Below are positions 20,486 through 31,813 of a stretch of 64,000 nt of DNA, one piece after another. The position numbers were made by a program, and so were the translations under genes. This DNA is from Adiantum capillus-veneris. Lineage: Eukaryota; Streptophyta; Polypodiopsida; Polypodiales; Pteridaceae. Each line of letters starts with the position of its first letter. Within the stretch, counting starts at the first letter, position 1. The stretch lies in contig CM043952.1 in the NCBI GenBank assembly GCA_014529385.2, positions 64,690,370 to 64,754,369 of the forward strand, in the 5' to 3' direction. The notes under the pieces are model-generated. The model made no database searches. It had not been told where the DNA came from and was given only the letters and a program-made list of their open reading frames with translations.

Positions 20486-22740
20486 ATTACAACAACATGT
20501 ATGTAAATGGAAGTGGGAATGGAATCTTGAATTATCATTGAGCTTCTTTTGATAGTCCACACACACTGGCAATTTTCCATTCTTGTTAGGTACCACCATA
20601 ATCGGCAATATCCATTTTCTACTTGCCACCTCTATTAGGAATCCTACTCTTAAAAGGTTATCAATCTCCTCCTTGAGCTTCTTAGCATAGTTGGGCTTCA
20701 TTATATATTGTTGCAGTCTGTATCTGGCTTGATTTTGACACACCTCTGGATTGATTCCTTTCAAATTGTGCTCCCAGACAAACAGGTCTTTATATTTTTT
20801 GAATAATTACTTGGCATTTTCTATAATATTTAGCTTCAAATGCTTGTTGATTTTGACCATATTGGGATTCTCCTCTGAGCCAAGATTCCATTCCTCTATT
20901 TCACCTGGAAGTAGCAAATTTGGACCAAGTTCAATGAATACCATATGCATATTCAGTGAACAGGTTTCCTAACTCAGCAATCATGGTTCTATCTCTACCT
21001 GCTTGGAAGCTTGGCCTAGATTTTGGAGTTAGGAAACCCATTCAATGAATACCAACCACTATTCAGTGAAGAATTACATAACTTGGTGAGTCTTGGTTCC
21101 ATCTCTACATGTTTGGCAGCTTGATCTAGATTTTTTGCACTAGTTTGGTTGTGACCTTCTTCTGATCTATAGTCTTGCTTATCCTTGTATGACTAATCTG
21201 GTGTTCTCCCATCAAGCTAAATTGTCCTCTCACCACAATTGGTTCAAAATATTGATCAAGGTATTGTCGTCTTTGTCTCTCAACCTGATCTTTGTCCATC
21301 AAGATAGCATTCATATCAATGTCTGCAATGGAAAATATATTCATAGATACAAGCACACACTCAATCTTCTTCGTTCCATATTTTTGTAGAGTTCCTCTAG
21401 TCTCATGGCCTTTTTCTAGCTTCTAGTATTATTAGTCTTTACCTGAATATGCATATTGGGCCCTTGGATAGTCAATGTCTCACTTGCATAATCGTATATT
21501 GCTCCAGCAGTTAGGATCCAAGGCCTACTTAATAGCATCCCATATGTGCCGTGCATATCCATTAATAGAATTTGATTTTAAGTTTTTCTTTTTCCACCAT
21601 AATCTGCATATTCTCTATCAAACCATATCATCCAATTCAATTGTGAGCTTCAAAGTTTGTTTATACACCTTGACATAAATTGTGTCTTGTTCGTTACTAG
21701 AATTGTAATCTGAGCTAGAAGGTCTTTCTTCCATCTAACTACCTTAACAAATCTTGATATAAATTTTGTCATGTTCATTACCAGAATTACAATCTAATCT
21801 AGAAGATATTTCTTTTCAGTTTTCTCACACACCTTGACATAAGTTTTGTCATGTTCTTACCAAATTTTTCATGTTCATTACCACAGCTGATATCTGAGCT
21901 AGAAGAGCTTTCTTGTATTTGACTATCTTCATAGTGCCACTCTACTAGCCTCTTGTATCTCGTGGTTGGTTGACCTCTCATCTACTCTCTATCATTTTTT
22001 GTCCCTAGGTCAATGTTCCCAGCTCTAGCCAGGTCTGTTCACACTTGCCTCATTCCTCATCTAGACTCTCTATAATTATTGCTATTGTCTCATCCAACCC
22101 ATTTCTAACCTCTTCCTCACCAGAAACTCTAATGGTCTTATCCTCCTAAGCCACTAAATATTCCGGCGACAACCTATGGATGGTCCTAGCCTTCAAGCAC
22201 TCTGGCTACTCTGGAATCTTCTTCGCCAAATCTTATGTAATCTTTGTTTCCACAGTCCTTTGCTCTTACCATTCACTGACCGCCTTTGCCTTGCCCTTTG
22301 CCTTCTAGGTAGCTATGTGATGTTCCCATCTCTTAGCCTCTTTGGTCTGCTTCACTTCCTTTTTAGACTTGTCTAGTAGGTATTTGATCACCTCTCCTCT
22401 GCTTCTAGTGATGACACAAATTGGGGTTGGTTCTACTGACTTTGGTTTAGCTCCTTTTGGTTTCACATTATTAGGACACTAGGTTGAAAAATGACCATAT
22501 TTCCCGCAAGTATAGAAGTTAAACGTTTTCCCCCAAAATTAGACCTACCTTGCCCTCAGCCATTGCCCCCTTGATATCTGCCTCTACACCAGGTCCAACA
22601 CTGGTACAGGCCGCATTCTCCCTAGAACCAGATGCTCCATCTATGTTAACCTCTGGATTTGTCAATGCAATTATAGATAGATTTTTTCTCTTTTTCAAGT
22701 AGTGGATTTTGATCTTGCAATTGTTCCATACATATTTGAA
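20486..22740 (-). pseudogene. Gypsy gag-protease-RT remnant (G3, fragment b)
   Basis: Read on the minus strand. Zinc-knuckle-like CGKYGHFST, a stop, and CPN lie near 22500-22455. An acidic spacer follows (RLVEWHYEDSQIQESSSSSD, about 21945-21885), then a protease-region tail (21356-21126). The start of a reverse transcriptase is at 20764-20486: KKLKEEIDNLLRVGFLIEVA and PNKNGKLPVCVDYQKKLN. This is the standard gag-NC-PR-RT order of gypsy polyproteins, with many stops and frame changes. The RT is cut off at about 20490 where the G2 LTR-like sequence begins, so motif C is missing. Confidence 0.65.
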
Positions 22741-23206
22741 AAGATTGAGTATACACACAAATCATCCATATATATTTCTAAAAATACGTGCAAGTACTAC
22801 CTTAAAGAATGAGCCATTAGACTTTGGAAGGTAATAGATGCATTTGTCAGCACAAATGGCATCACACAATACGCAGAAACTCTCCACTCATTTGCAAAAG
22901 ATGTCTTCTGTTGATTTTTTGGTCTAATAGACAATTGGTTATAACCTAAAAATCTATCTAAGAAGCTATATGATTGCTTTCCAACCACTTGTTCCAAGAT
23001 TATCTGAAATGGGAAGAGGATAGATGTCATGAATAGTGGACGTGTTCACTTTTTAGAGAGTCATGCACACTCTTAACTTACCATTCTTTTTGGGTACTAC
23101 AGCAATTCAAGATACCCAATCAGTGTGCTCTATCTCAGAAATGAACTCAGCTTCAACTTATCAATCTCTTCCTTGATATTCTTTGCAAAGGTTCCATTCT
23201 AAGTAT
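22741..23206 (-). pseudogene. Gypsy reverse transcriptase, 3' part (G3, fragment a)
   Basis: The minus strand, from the E insertion point downward, reads NGTFAKNIKEEIDKL (23190-23145) and KNGKL near 23085. It continues in the open frame 23030-22797 (FLGYNQLSIRPKNQQKTSFA, then YCVMPFVLTNASITFQSLM). It ends in YMDDLCVYS at about 22776-22750, the catalytic motif. This is the remainder of the RT whose first part lies at 43296-43160, so the two halves flank element E. Beyond the YMDD motif the similarity stops and gag-like sequence of fragment b begins, indicating a deletion fusion. Confidence 0.8.
23203..23206 (+). repeat. Target-site duplication of element E, left copy
   Basis: GTAT (or AGTAT if the terminal A of the LTR is counted as target) precedes the first LTR and recurs directly after the third LTR. 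Joining the flanks at this site restores continuous RT sequence on the minus strand. Confidence 0.8.
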
Positions 23207-24909
23207 TGATAGCCGTTTTTTCGGCTCTTTGTAATTTCCACAGTGAGTTACCTCACCCTACCAAAATCACCCAGACACTGTGGCTATCCCTACCATTTCA
23301 CTGTACATAGGCGTGCGTGAGTCACGGGACTTTTCCCATATCTCCTTACTGAAATAAAAAACCCTCAATTAGCTAGCCATTGGGCTAGTTGAGCCAAAAA
23401 TATAAAAAATATAAGTATATTATGGCCCATGCGTATGTAAATATTTCTTTGTATATAGGGCCTAAATAAAAGATTTTTTCATAATTATTTTGGTATTTAT
23501 TTAAATATTTCTACCTAGGTGTGTGTTATTTATGCTCTGTACATTGCCTCACCATTACCACAATTTTTCTTACCATTTTTCATACTCTGTATTCCATATA
23601 GAAATATTTTCATGTAAGCTTCTCTTATATTTGGTGTAACTCCACCCCAACAAAAATCCAAAAAAACTAGTTTTATTTATGTGTATATTTTTTCACTATT
23701 GTGATTTTTCCCTTCCTACATCTATTTTGTTTTTTTCTAAAAATTAGAACACCAAAAATATTTATCTTTTTATGGTAGCCTCATAATGAGAGAGATTTCT
23801 TTTGACCCCTTTATATTTTTTCCACTTATATTATTTATATTTGACATGTACATATTTTTTAAACCCCTCAATATTTGATTTTCTTAGTTGTACTATTCAC
23901 TTATATCATGATCTCAACAATATCTTCAATTATAGACCTACCAAATAAGGTCAAGGGTAGGTGGCATGCATACATGCACTATGGAGGGCTCACTCTTGGA
24001 GGTATTCAAAAGAATCATCCAAAAAGGACCCCACAAGGACCTTGTGCAGTGGAAAAAAACGGTCGGTTTTGCTGAATTTTTAAAGTTCACTTGCTCTCCG
24101 AATTTGAAAAGGTGATACAAACAAAAGTTGTAGCTCGTGGGCTGAACTTTTGCCTCAAATTTTTTCATATTTTTTTGAGCTACGAGCTGTGAGCTATGAT
24201 TTTATTAGTGGACCCCAGTTTTCCCATGCTATGCAGCCACACTCTCTCTTCCACTTTATCATTTTCCTCTTTCACACACACTTCTCCACTCATCATCCCC
24301 ACCTCTCTCACCACTCCTCTCTGCACCCTACTCACCTTTCCTCAACCTTGAAGAATAAGAGAAACCATGGTGAACTCATACCTCCCACACACAATTCCAT
24401 TCCAAAATTGACCACCTAGTCTCATTTTTCCTCCTCCAATTTACCCATATCTATCAAAAAAACCACAAAATTCAGCCTCTTCTCTTAAAAGACAGCATCA
24501 TGGTGGTTGATTACTCAGCTTCAATTACCTTGTCTCTCAAGGAAGGTCAAGAGTGGAGAAAAAATGTACCGTCAAAGCTAGTGGACCGTCAACAAGCGTC
24601 AAAATTGGCCCTACTCAAGACACTTGGAGCATCAACCTTGTAAAAATCCACCTTTTCTTACCTCTTAAGAGTTTTTTCTTCCTTATTTGTATCCTACATG
24701 GATACTCCATTGTAAATATCCAATTCCATTTGTAAATTAATACTAACTCTACTAACACTAACCCACTATGAAAAGTCCTATCACCTCCATTTCTCTCCTC
24801 TCTCTTTCCCCACCAACTTCTTGATAATTCCAAGCAAAAGAAATTAGATAAATTGCTGAAAATCTAACCCAACCATGGTTAGAGGAGTAACCCTAGCCTT
24901 CAAAATTGC

Positions 24910-24916
24910 TATAAAA
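24910..24916 (+). promoter_or_regulatory. TATA box of LTR1
   Basis: TATAAAA lies in GCTATAAAAGGAGGGTG, conserved at 33510 and 42137 in the other LTRs. A start about 30 bases downstream would give a U3 of about 1.7 kb and an R-U5 of about 1 kb. Confidence 0.65.
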
Positions 24917-25577
24917 GGAGGGTGTAGCTAGCACAAAAAGGGGGGAGCCATAAGCAAGAGCACTATGCTATAGCTTGAGAAGCCAAGCTCAACCTCTCTA
25001 GAAGGAGCTCTTGAGTGGAAGCTCATTGTCTTATGCATGTGCATGTGTTGTAATAGGGATTAGCAAGGGAACTCTATGCCATTGTAAGAGAGAGAGTGAT
25101 CATTCAATTGAGAGTAGGAAATCTATCATTTCTCCTACTAGTGTAAGCCCAACATTTGCTGAATCAAGGAGGGTGGATTTGGACTAAGCTTGGATACTTT
25201 GTCTCTCTTCCCACGTGAAGTAATGGACAACAATGATGTGTAAGTGTCTTGGTGTTTTTTTTTGTTAAGTTCTTGATAGCTTGTCTCTGGTGTTGTCATC
25301 AATTTAGCCATAAATCCCACATACTGTAAGAGGGCGACAGGGTGGAGAGGACTCCCCTGGCCTTAAGACAGTGATTGGGGTGGCTTTTCTTGTGATGTGT
25401 TGTGGTGTAATTTACTCAAGCTATGTTGAACAAATACTAATATCACTTTGATTTGTCATGACAGATTTGTAAGAAGGTATTAGTGCAACAAGCACCCCCT
25501 CCCCCTTCTCTCTCTTTCTTACATATATAATTGTGTTTGCTTGATCATTGCCGATACGTTTCAAAGCAGCCCGAGCA

Positions 25578-25580
<3 letters not shown>

Positions 25581-25646
<66 letters not shown>
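25581..25646 (+). repeat. (CT)n microsatellite in LTR1
   Basis: An uninterrupted CT run of about 66 bases. The matching runs in LTR2 and LTR3 differ in length and in one interruption, and account for much of the LTR length difference. Confidence 0.9.
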
Positions 25647-25649
<3 letters not shown>

Positions 25650-25910
25650 TTTTAGTGTGTGAGAGTGTTCCATTGGTGTTAGGGTTAGTGTAAATTCCTT
25701 GCTTCTTTGTGGGTTGCTCTAACGATTCTCCTCTTTTGCGTCCTAGTTCGCTCTTAAACTAGGTGGTGCCCCTTGTGTAGTTGGGATTTGGCTATGGTTT
25801 TGTTGTTTTGGTTTGTGTTGTGTTGTGCCCCAGCCCCATTGAGCAGCACGGGAGCCTTGAAGGGTGTCTAGAGGTTCTCTTCTTGTTGCCCGCCCCGGAC
25901 CGCCTCAAAT

Positions 25911-25923
25911 TGGTGCCCCCACT
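25911..25923 (+). other. Primer-binding site of internal 1
   Basis: TGGTGCCCCCACT begins three bases after the LTR end (AAT spacer). It is repeated after LTR2. It is not the initiator tRNA-Met type; the primer tRNA should end AGTGGGGGCACCA and was not identified. Confidence 0.6.
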
Positions 25924-26517
25924 CAGGACAGGCTTGTGTATGTTTCTGTGAAGTCGCACCTTTAGCATAATCAAGTAGCTTGCATGAATCACGAGAATTT
26001 GTATGATCCCTTCATTCCCATTGCAAGGCAAAAGGTACACATAATTGTTAGTACTAAGTTGCAATTTCAGTGAGTATTCGTAGAATTTTAGGTCCTCTTA
26101 GTTGGTAGAGATAAACGCATCAGTAAATCCTTTTATTTTGCCTCTCATTAGGTACGACCTTAGTTTGGACGTCTATATTTTTGTTTTGTTTTAAGAATTA
26201 GGTCATGCATAGACCATGGATAATGGCCCAGGAATAGAGGTTTCCCCTTCCATTTCACTCCACACATTAGAATAAACATTGCAATTAGTAGGAAAATCCA
26301 TTTTCAACAACGTATGGTGTTCATGTTTGGTGCCCAAAGAGTAGGAGAAATTCTCGCATCACCAAACCCTGTCATCCTACCTCTTATTGATTATCATAGG
26401 TCGTTTGATGTGAATATCTTTATTTTGTTGTAGAATAGATTGCAAGCTAGAAAACATTATTGTGTAAATCTTTTTAAGAAAGAAAAACAAAAACGGGTGT
26501 CACTTTGAATCAATTCA
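25924..26517 (+). other. Untranslated leader of internal 1
   Basis: About 600 bases without a supported frame separate the primer-binding site from the gag ATG. The stretch is conserved in internal 2 (34525-35117). It is the expected place for packaging and dimerisation signals, but no specific structure was identified. Confidence 0.6.
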
Positions 26518-28892
26518 ATGGAAAGCCAACGCCAAATGTCTGGGTATCCTCTTTTCTTTGGAGAGCCTGGAGAGGATGCAGAATTATTTTTAGCGAATTT
26601 CAAGATGTCTTGCCGTATCAAGAGGATAATAACTGATCAAGAACGTGTAGAAATGTTTGAGGTGGTCCTTAGGAAAGATGCTAGCACTTGGTTTGACTCT
26701 TTGCCTGAGGAAGTTAAGGGGAATTACACAGAAGTTTTGAATCGTTTTAAGAGATACTTCTTTGATCCCCAAAACACTCAAAAACTATGGCAAGACATTG
26801 TTTCTCATAAGCAAAAAGACTTAGATGACTACTACTTGTACAAGCAAGAGTTTTTACGTCTTTGGGCTCTATGGATACGAAATGTTGCTAACCCTGGTGA
26901 TGGTGCAAATTTCTAAAGAAGGAGAGGTTCATAGCCGGACTCTTTCCTGACCTTAAGGTAAAAGTTGAGGCGGGTGCACCTGCTACCTTTGATGCAGCTG
27001 AAACTAGGGCTGCTGAGAAATATAGGAAACTCAAGTGCTTAAGGGGAGAGGTTCCAATAGAAGGTCTTAGACCCAAAGGTAAGTCACAAGCATCAACATC
27101 GAGGGAGCTTCCTGAGGTAACGCCGGAAGTAATTGAGAAGTTAAACGAATCTTTAAGCAGCCTGTCAATTCACCTTGCACAAGCTGTAGGTCCAAAGGGA
27201 CAAGCAAAGAAGTCTGAAGAGCGAGATCCACGACCTAGGAGAGTCTTGCAATGTTGGAATTGCGGAGAGTCTGGACATGGGATGTATAATTGTCCTTGGC
27301 CCCGTGGGGAGCCAGGGAGACCTAACTTGAATTACCCAGTGATGAATGCAGGAGAAGGAGCTGGTCAACAACCAAGGCTTCTACAAAGACCAAATGGACC
27401 AAGACCACCTCCACAAGGGGTAGAAGGAGTTCCACCTTTGCCAGATCCAAATGTGCATGTGGTAGAGGTGACAAACTCAAATGAGGTTGACATGGAAGCA
27501 AATGGCATTAAGCGTGGCCGAGGAAAAGGTAAAGAGAAAGAGGGTGTCCCATCACAGAGTGACCATGGACAAGGCAAGAAGGCAAAGGAGACCAAGGAAG
27601 CTAAGAGGACTCGACGTCGTATCAATCTCCAAGACTTCCCTCTTGGACATGGTATGGCTCCATACAACCTGTTGGAAGACATGCGAGGTAAGGGTCCTGA
27701 TATCTCATGGCCTCAGTTTCTTGCATTATGCCCACAAGTTAGGAGGGATTTAACAAAGGCAGTTAGCACTAGGAGAAAGGTAAAAGAGAGTTTTCCTGTT
27801 GTAAAAATTGCACATGCTGAAATGAACGAGGATATTACACCTGTGCTAGATTGTTACATAAAAGGAAGATTGGTTAGGAAAGGTCTAGTGGATGGGGGTG
27901 CACAAATTTGCATCATGACAGAAGGGCTCATGCAAAGACTAGGCATGCACATCCATGAGACACCTGAAATCAAAGTGAAAATGGCAAACAATAGCAAGGC
28001 TAGGTGCGTAGGCATTTGTAAAAATGTTTTTGTGGAGGCCTTTGGCATTAAGAAGGCAGTGGATTTCTATGTCATGTCTACCAAGGGAAATGGTTACCCA
28101 TTTATCCTAGGAAGACCATGGCTAATGAAAATGCGAGCTTTGCAGGATTGGGAGAGTGGAAAGCTAATTTGCAGGAATGACAATCACAAGAAGGTTGTCT
28201 TTGACATGAAGGAGCAACGCCAAGAGGAGCTCCATGAAGAATCATCTCGAAGTGAGACGGAAGAAGATTGGACTGAAAACACTTCAGAAGAAGAAAGTAG
28301 CGGCAGCATTACTGAAGAGGAGTCCTCCATTGAAGTCATGGGGGTAAGGTTTAAGCCAAACAACCAGGAGACCTCTTCTCGAGGTTTGGAAGAGGTAGGT
28401 TCCCAAGAGAACCAAAAGGTGGAAGATGAAGGAATGTTAGAAGGTATGTTGTCTACAACACTTACAAAGGATGAAAGAGAGGAGTTCAAATGTGTGCTAA
28501 GGAAATTTCCGAGGCTTTTTGCTAAAGACTACACCGATGTGCGTGGAGTAGATGTTGTTCAACACAAGATTGAGTTGAAGCCAGAGGCCACACCTAAGGC
28601 TCAAAAGCTACGAAGGCTAGGAGTCATTAAGGAGCAGGCTCTACTCAAGGAGGTAAGAAAGCTTCTAGCAGCAGGTTTCATTTATCCAGTGGAGAATTCA
28701 GAGTGGGTCTCTCCCGTTGTTGTCACTCCTAAGAAAAACGGCAAGTGGAGGGTGTGTGTGGATTATCGTCCACTTAATGAGGCAACAAAAAGAGATCACT
28801 TTCCCCTCCCATTTCAGGATGAGATACTAAATGAAGTAGCTGGTCATGAGAAGTACACTGTGTGTGATGGCTACTCGGTTACTTTCAAATAG
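26518..28892 (+). CDS. Gag, zinc knuckle, protease and N-terminal RT of element E, copy 1 (one frameshift)
   Basis: The ATG at 26518 (MESQRQMSGYPLFFGEPGED) opens a retrotransposon gag capsid region (WFDSLPEEVK, FKRYFFDPQ). A one-base deletion near 26908 ends that frame at 26916; the polyprotein continues open in the next frame from 26910 to 28892. Visible there are the RNA-binding zinc knuckle CWNCGESGHGMYNC (27252-27293) and the protease loop LVDGGAQICIM (Asp at 27891, with DGG in place of DTG/DSG). An acidic linker follows, then the start of RT (WVSPVVVTPKKNGKWRVCVD, HEKYTVCDGYS). Copy 2 has the undamaged base at the gag break, so the ancestral frame was continuous. The RT is broken at 28892 by another one-base loss. 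Confidence 0.85.
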
Positions 28893-29508
28893 GTATCGCA
28901 TTGGAGGATCAATTGAAAACAACCTTTATCACTCCTTGGGGTTGTTATGCTTTTAGAGTCATGCCATTTGGCCTGACAAATGCTCCTGCAACTTTCCAAC
29001 GCTTCATGAACATGGTGTTTCAAGCATTCTTTGGAAAGTCCATTAGGGTTTTTATTGATGATTTTTGCATTTATAGCTCAAAATCATTGCATCTACAAAG
29101 GGTAGAAGAAGGTTTAAAGAAGCTCTATGACATGGGAGGTCAACTCAACCCCGACAAGTGTCACATAGCTGAGGATGAAGTGATCTTGCTTGGTCACAAG
29201 GTTTCCTATAAAGGCATTGAGGTGGATCCTTCAAAGGCAAAGGCTCTTATTGAGCTCCCCTCACCCAAGAATCTCAAAGAGGTCATATCATTCATTCAAA
29301 AAGTGAAGTATATGTCACGCTTTATTCACTTAGCTTCGGAGTTGCTTCATCCTTTGCAAAAGTTGACACAACAAGTAGAATTTGCATGGTCTGATGAGCT
29401 TGAAGAGTATTTTTGTAACATTAAAGTCATTTTGTCAGAGCTACCAACACTCATGCCTCCTGTTGGGGGTACACATTCTTTGTTAGTCTGAAGGAAACAA
29501 TTGGTGCT
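28893..29508 (+). CDS. RT catalytic part and start of RNase H, copy 1
   Basis: The open frame 28901-29491 continues the polyprotein after a frameshift. [20 protein letters not shown] is followed by [10 protein letters not shown] and the catalytic FIDDFCIYS (Asp pair at about 29057-29062), then the thumb region (LNPDKCHIAEDEVILLGHKV) and the connection. It ends near 29491, where copy 2 retains additional bases (a short deletion in copy 1), and RNase H resumes at 29509. The enzyme makes cDNA from element RNA in the cytoplasmic particle. All core motifs are present, so loss of function rests only on the small indels. Confidence 0.85.
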
Positions 29509-31788
29509 GTGTTGCTACAACAAGATCCCCACAGTACAAGGATGCGACCCATCTACTTTGCTAGTAGGGTCATGAATGCTTTGGAGAGAGACTACACAGA
29601 AGCAGAACTCATGATGCTTTCTCTCATGTTTGCGGTGAGAAAGTTTAGATCCTACCTGCTACCAAAACCTTTTGTAATTCTCACTGCAGAGAATTTGTTC
29701 CCTTGGGTGTCATCTCAAATGAATCTTAGTACTAGGATCTCAAAGTGGATTATGGAGTTGCAAGAGTTTCAATACTCTTTCAAGGTAGAAGATAGTGTGC
29801 GTGCACAATTGGCAGGGATTCTCACTTATAGGGTGCATGAAAAGGAGATTAAGGTGCCTGAAGTAAAGACCCTACCATTACCACCACCAAAAAGTATTCC
29901 TAATGCTTTTACCTTGTTCTTTGATGGAGCTTTTCGTCGAGCCACAGGAAAAGCAGGGGGAGGGCTAGTGTTGCTCAACCCAAGTGGAGAGGTGGTCATG
30001 AAAGAGAAGTTCAATCTACCAAGTTCAGCTAGCAACAATGAAGCAGAATACGACACACTAATTCATGGTTTGAAGATGTGCATTGGCCAAGGGATACAAC
30101 GCCTCATGGTAAAGGGAGATGCACTTCTCATTGTTAAACAGATTTTAGGCATTTGGGCATGCAAGAATGAAAGCTTACGGACAAAAGTTCATGCCATTCG
30201 TAGATTGTTTAATCAATTTGAAGAAGTGCAACTATATCATATTCCTAGGAAACAGAATGAAGATGCCGATTTACTTGCACAGCAAGTAGTTACATGTGTT
30301 GAGAAAGAAGTGCAGGTCATCATGGTGGCAGCAACTGTCAAGCAACCGAGATACCAGGGATTGGAGTCATTGACTCCCATTATTAGCTACATTTTGGAGG
30401 GCGAGTTTCCACAAGACTTCACGAAGGCTCAGAAGAGGAGACTCATGAAGAAGGCAAGCGCATATCTCTTCCTAGAAGGCTCCCTCTATCAAAGAGGGAG
30501 GGATCAAGTATGCAGAAGAGTACCAACTATTGAGGAAATTCCAGCCATTCTAAAAGGTTTGCATGAAGAAGCATGTGGTGGTCATTTTGCCCAAGAATTA
30601 ACTGTGAAGAAGATTTTGCTTGCGGGGTATGTTTGGCCAAGTCTGCATGTGGATGTCCAACATTGGTGTAAAAGTTGTCACAATTGTCAGGTAAATGGGA
30701 ATAGAAGATTGGTTTATGGTCCAAGGCAAATCGTGCTTGCAAATGGACCGTTTGAAAAGTGGGGCATTGATGCTATGGGTCCTCTGCCTAGGACAAAAAA
30801 TGGTAAACTCTACATTCTAGTGGCTGTAGACTATATGACTAGGTGGGTGGAAGCACAAAGTGTGGCAAAGGTAAATGAGAAGACAGTGAGCAAATTCGTC
30901 TACACTCACATTTGTTGTAGATTTGGCACACCTTTGGAGATTGTTTCTGATAATGGTCCAGGGTTTAGAAAGGGATTGCTCACAGAAGTCTGTGAAGAAC
31001 TTCACATTCTACATCGTCACAGTACACCCTACTATCCCCAATCAAATGGTTTGGTAGAAAAAGCTAATGGTGTCATTGCAGGCATCATTAGAAAGATGGT
31101 GAAAAACAAGACAAAGTTGTGGGATGACTTCTTGGATGGTGCCTTGTGGGCATATCGAACCACATATAGGGAAGCCACGGAGTTCACACCATTTCACTTG
31201 GTCTATGGTCAAGAGGCTTTGCAGCCTATCGAGCTCAACATTCCAACAATGCGACTTCATGGCAAAGGAGCACAAGATGATCAAGAGGTATGGATGGATC
31301 GACTTCTTACCTTAGCTGAGCTTGAGTGGAAAAGAGAAGCAGCATACGAGTGCTATAAGAGGAAAGCCACACAGACAAAGGAGAAGCTTGACAAGAAACT
31401 GAAGGACAAAGGCATCAATGAAGGAGATCTTGTGCTAAGGTATGACAATCGACTCGATAATCGTTTTGATGCCAAATTTGAAACAAGATGGCAAGGGCCA
31501 TACATAGTCAAGAAGGCTTTCAATTCAAGTTACTATCAGCTTATGGACTTGAATGGTAAAGAGCACTCCAGGAAAGTAAACGGGTATCGCTTGAAGCCCT
31601 ATTTGAGTCGCCTTCTACCAAAGGATCTACCAAAGATCTGTCAAAAGGCCACTGTCTCATGTAAGTATTGTTACATGAAGCATGAGTGTAACTCTAGCCA
31701 AAATTCTGAGGGGCCAAACAATAAAGATCTCGTCAAGGACTCTGAAGCACTCTCTTTGGAAAAGATGCTCTATGATGGTACATGAATA
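29509..31788 (+). CDS. RNase H, second RNase H and integrase of element E, copy 1
   Basis: An open frame of 758 codons. The first RNase H (residues 1-110) follows RT directly (RPIYFASRVMNALERDYTEA). A second RNase H occupies about 132-260 with LFFDGAF (D139), NNEAEYDTLIHGL (E178), KGDALLIVKQ (D204) and QNEDADLLAQ (D252/D254), a complete acidic set. Integrase follows: zinc domain with H352, H359, C387 and C390; core D421 (KWGIDAMGP), D481 (IVSDNGPGF) and E517 (SNGLVEKAN). The C-terminal part reads KFETRWQGPYIVKKAF and VNGYRLKPYL, with no chromodomain. The two RNase H domains remove RNA from hybrids; integrase inserts cDNA. The frame ends 26 bases before LTR2. Confidence 0.9.
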
Positions 31789-31799
31789 TACCATCATCC

Positions 31800-31809
31800 A
31801 GGGGGAGGG
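31800..31809 (+). other. Polypurine tract of internal 1
   Basis: AGGGGGAGGG, followed by CTAA and then LTR2. It is the plus-strand primer site and is repeated identically before LTR3. Confidence 0.75.
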
Positions 31810-31813
31810 CTAA

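Larger units (their letters stand above)
23207..25907 (+). repeat. LTR1 of element E (2701 bp)
   Basis: It starts TGATAGCCGTTTTTTCGGCT and ends CGCCCCGGACCGCCTCA. It is nearly identical over its length to LTR2 and LTR3. It contains a TATA box at 24910 and a long CT microsatellite at 25581-25646 in the part that would be transcribed. Confidence 0.92.

Noticed and set aside
27365-28489. Several minus-strand frames of 60-105 codons inside element E (also at 35963-37190)
   Set aside because: They lie antisense to a well-supported gag-pol frame, lack motifs and are shadows of its codon bias.
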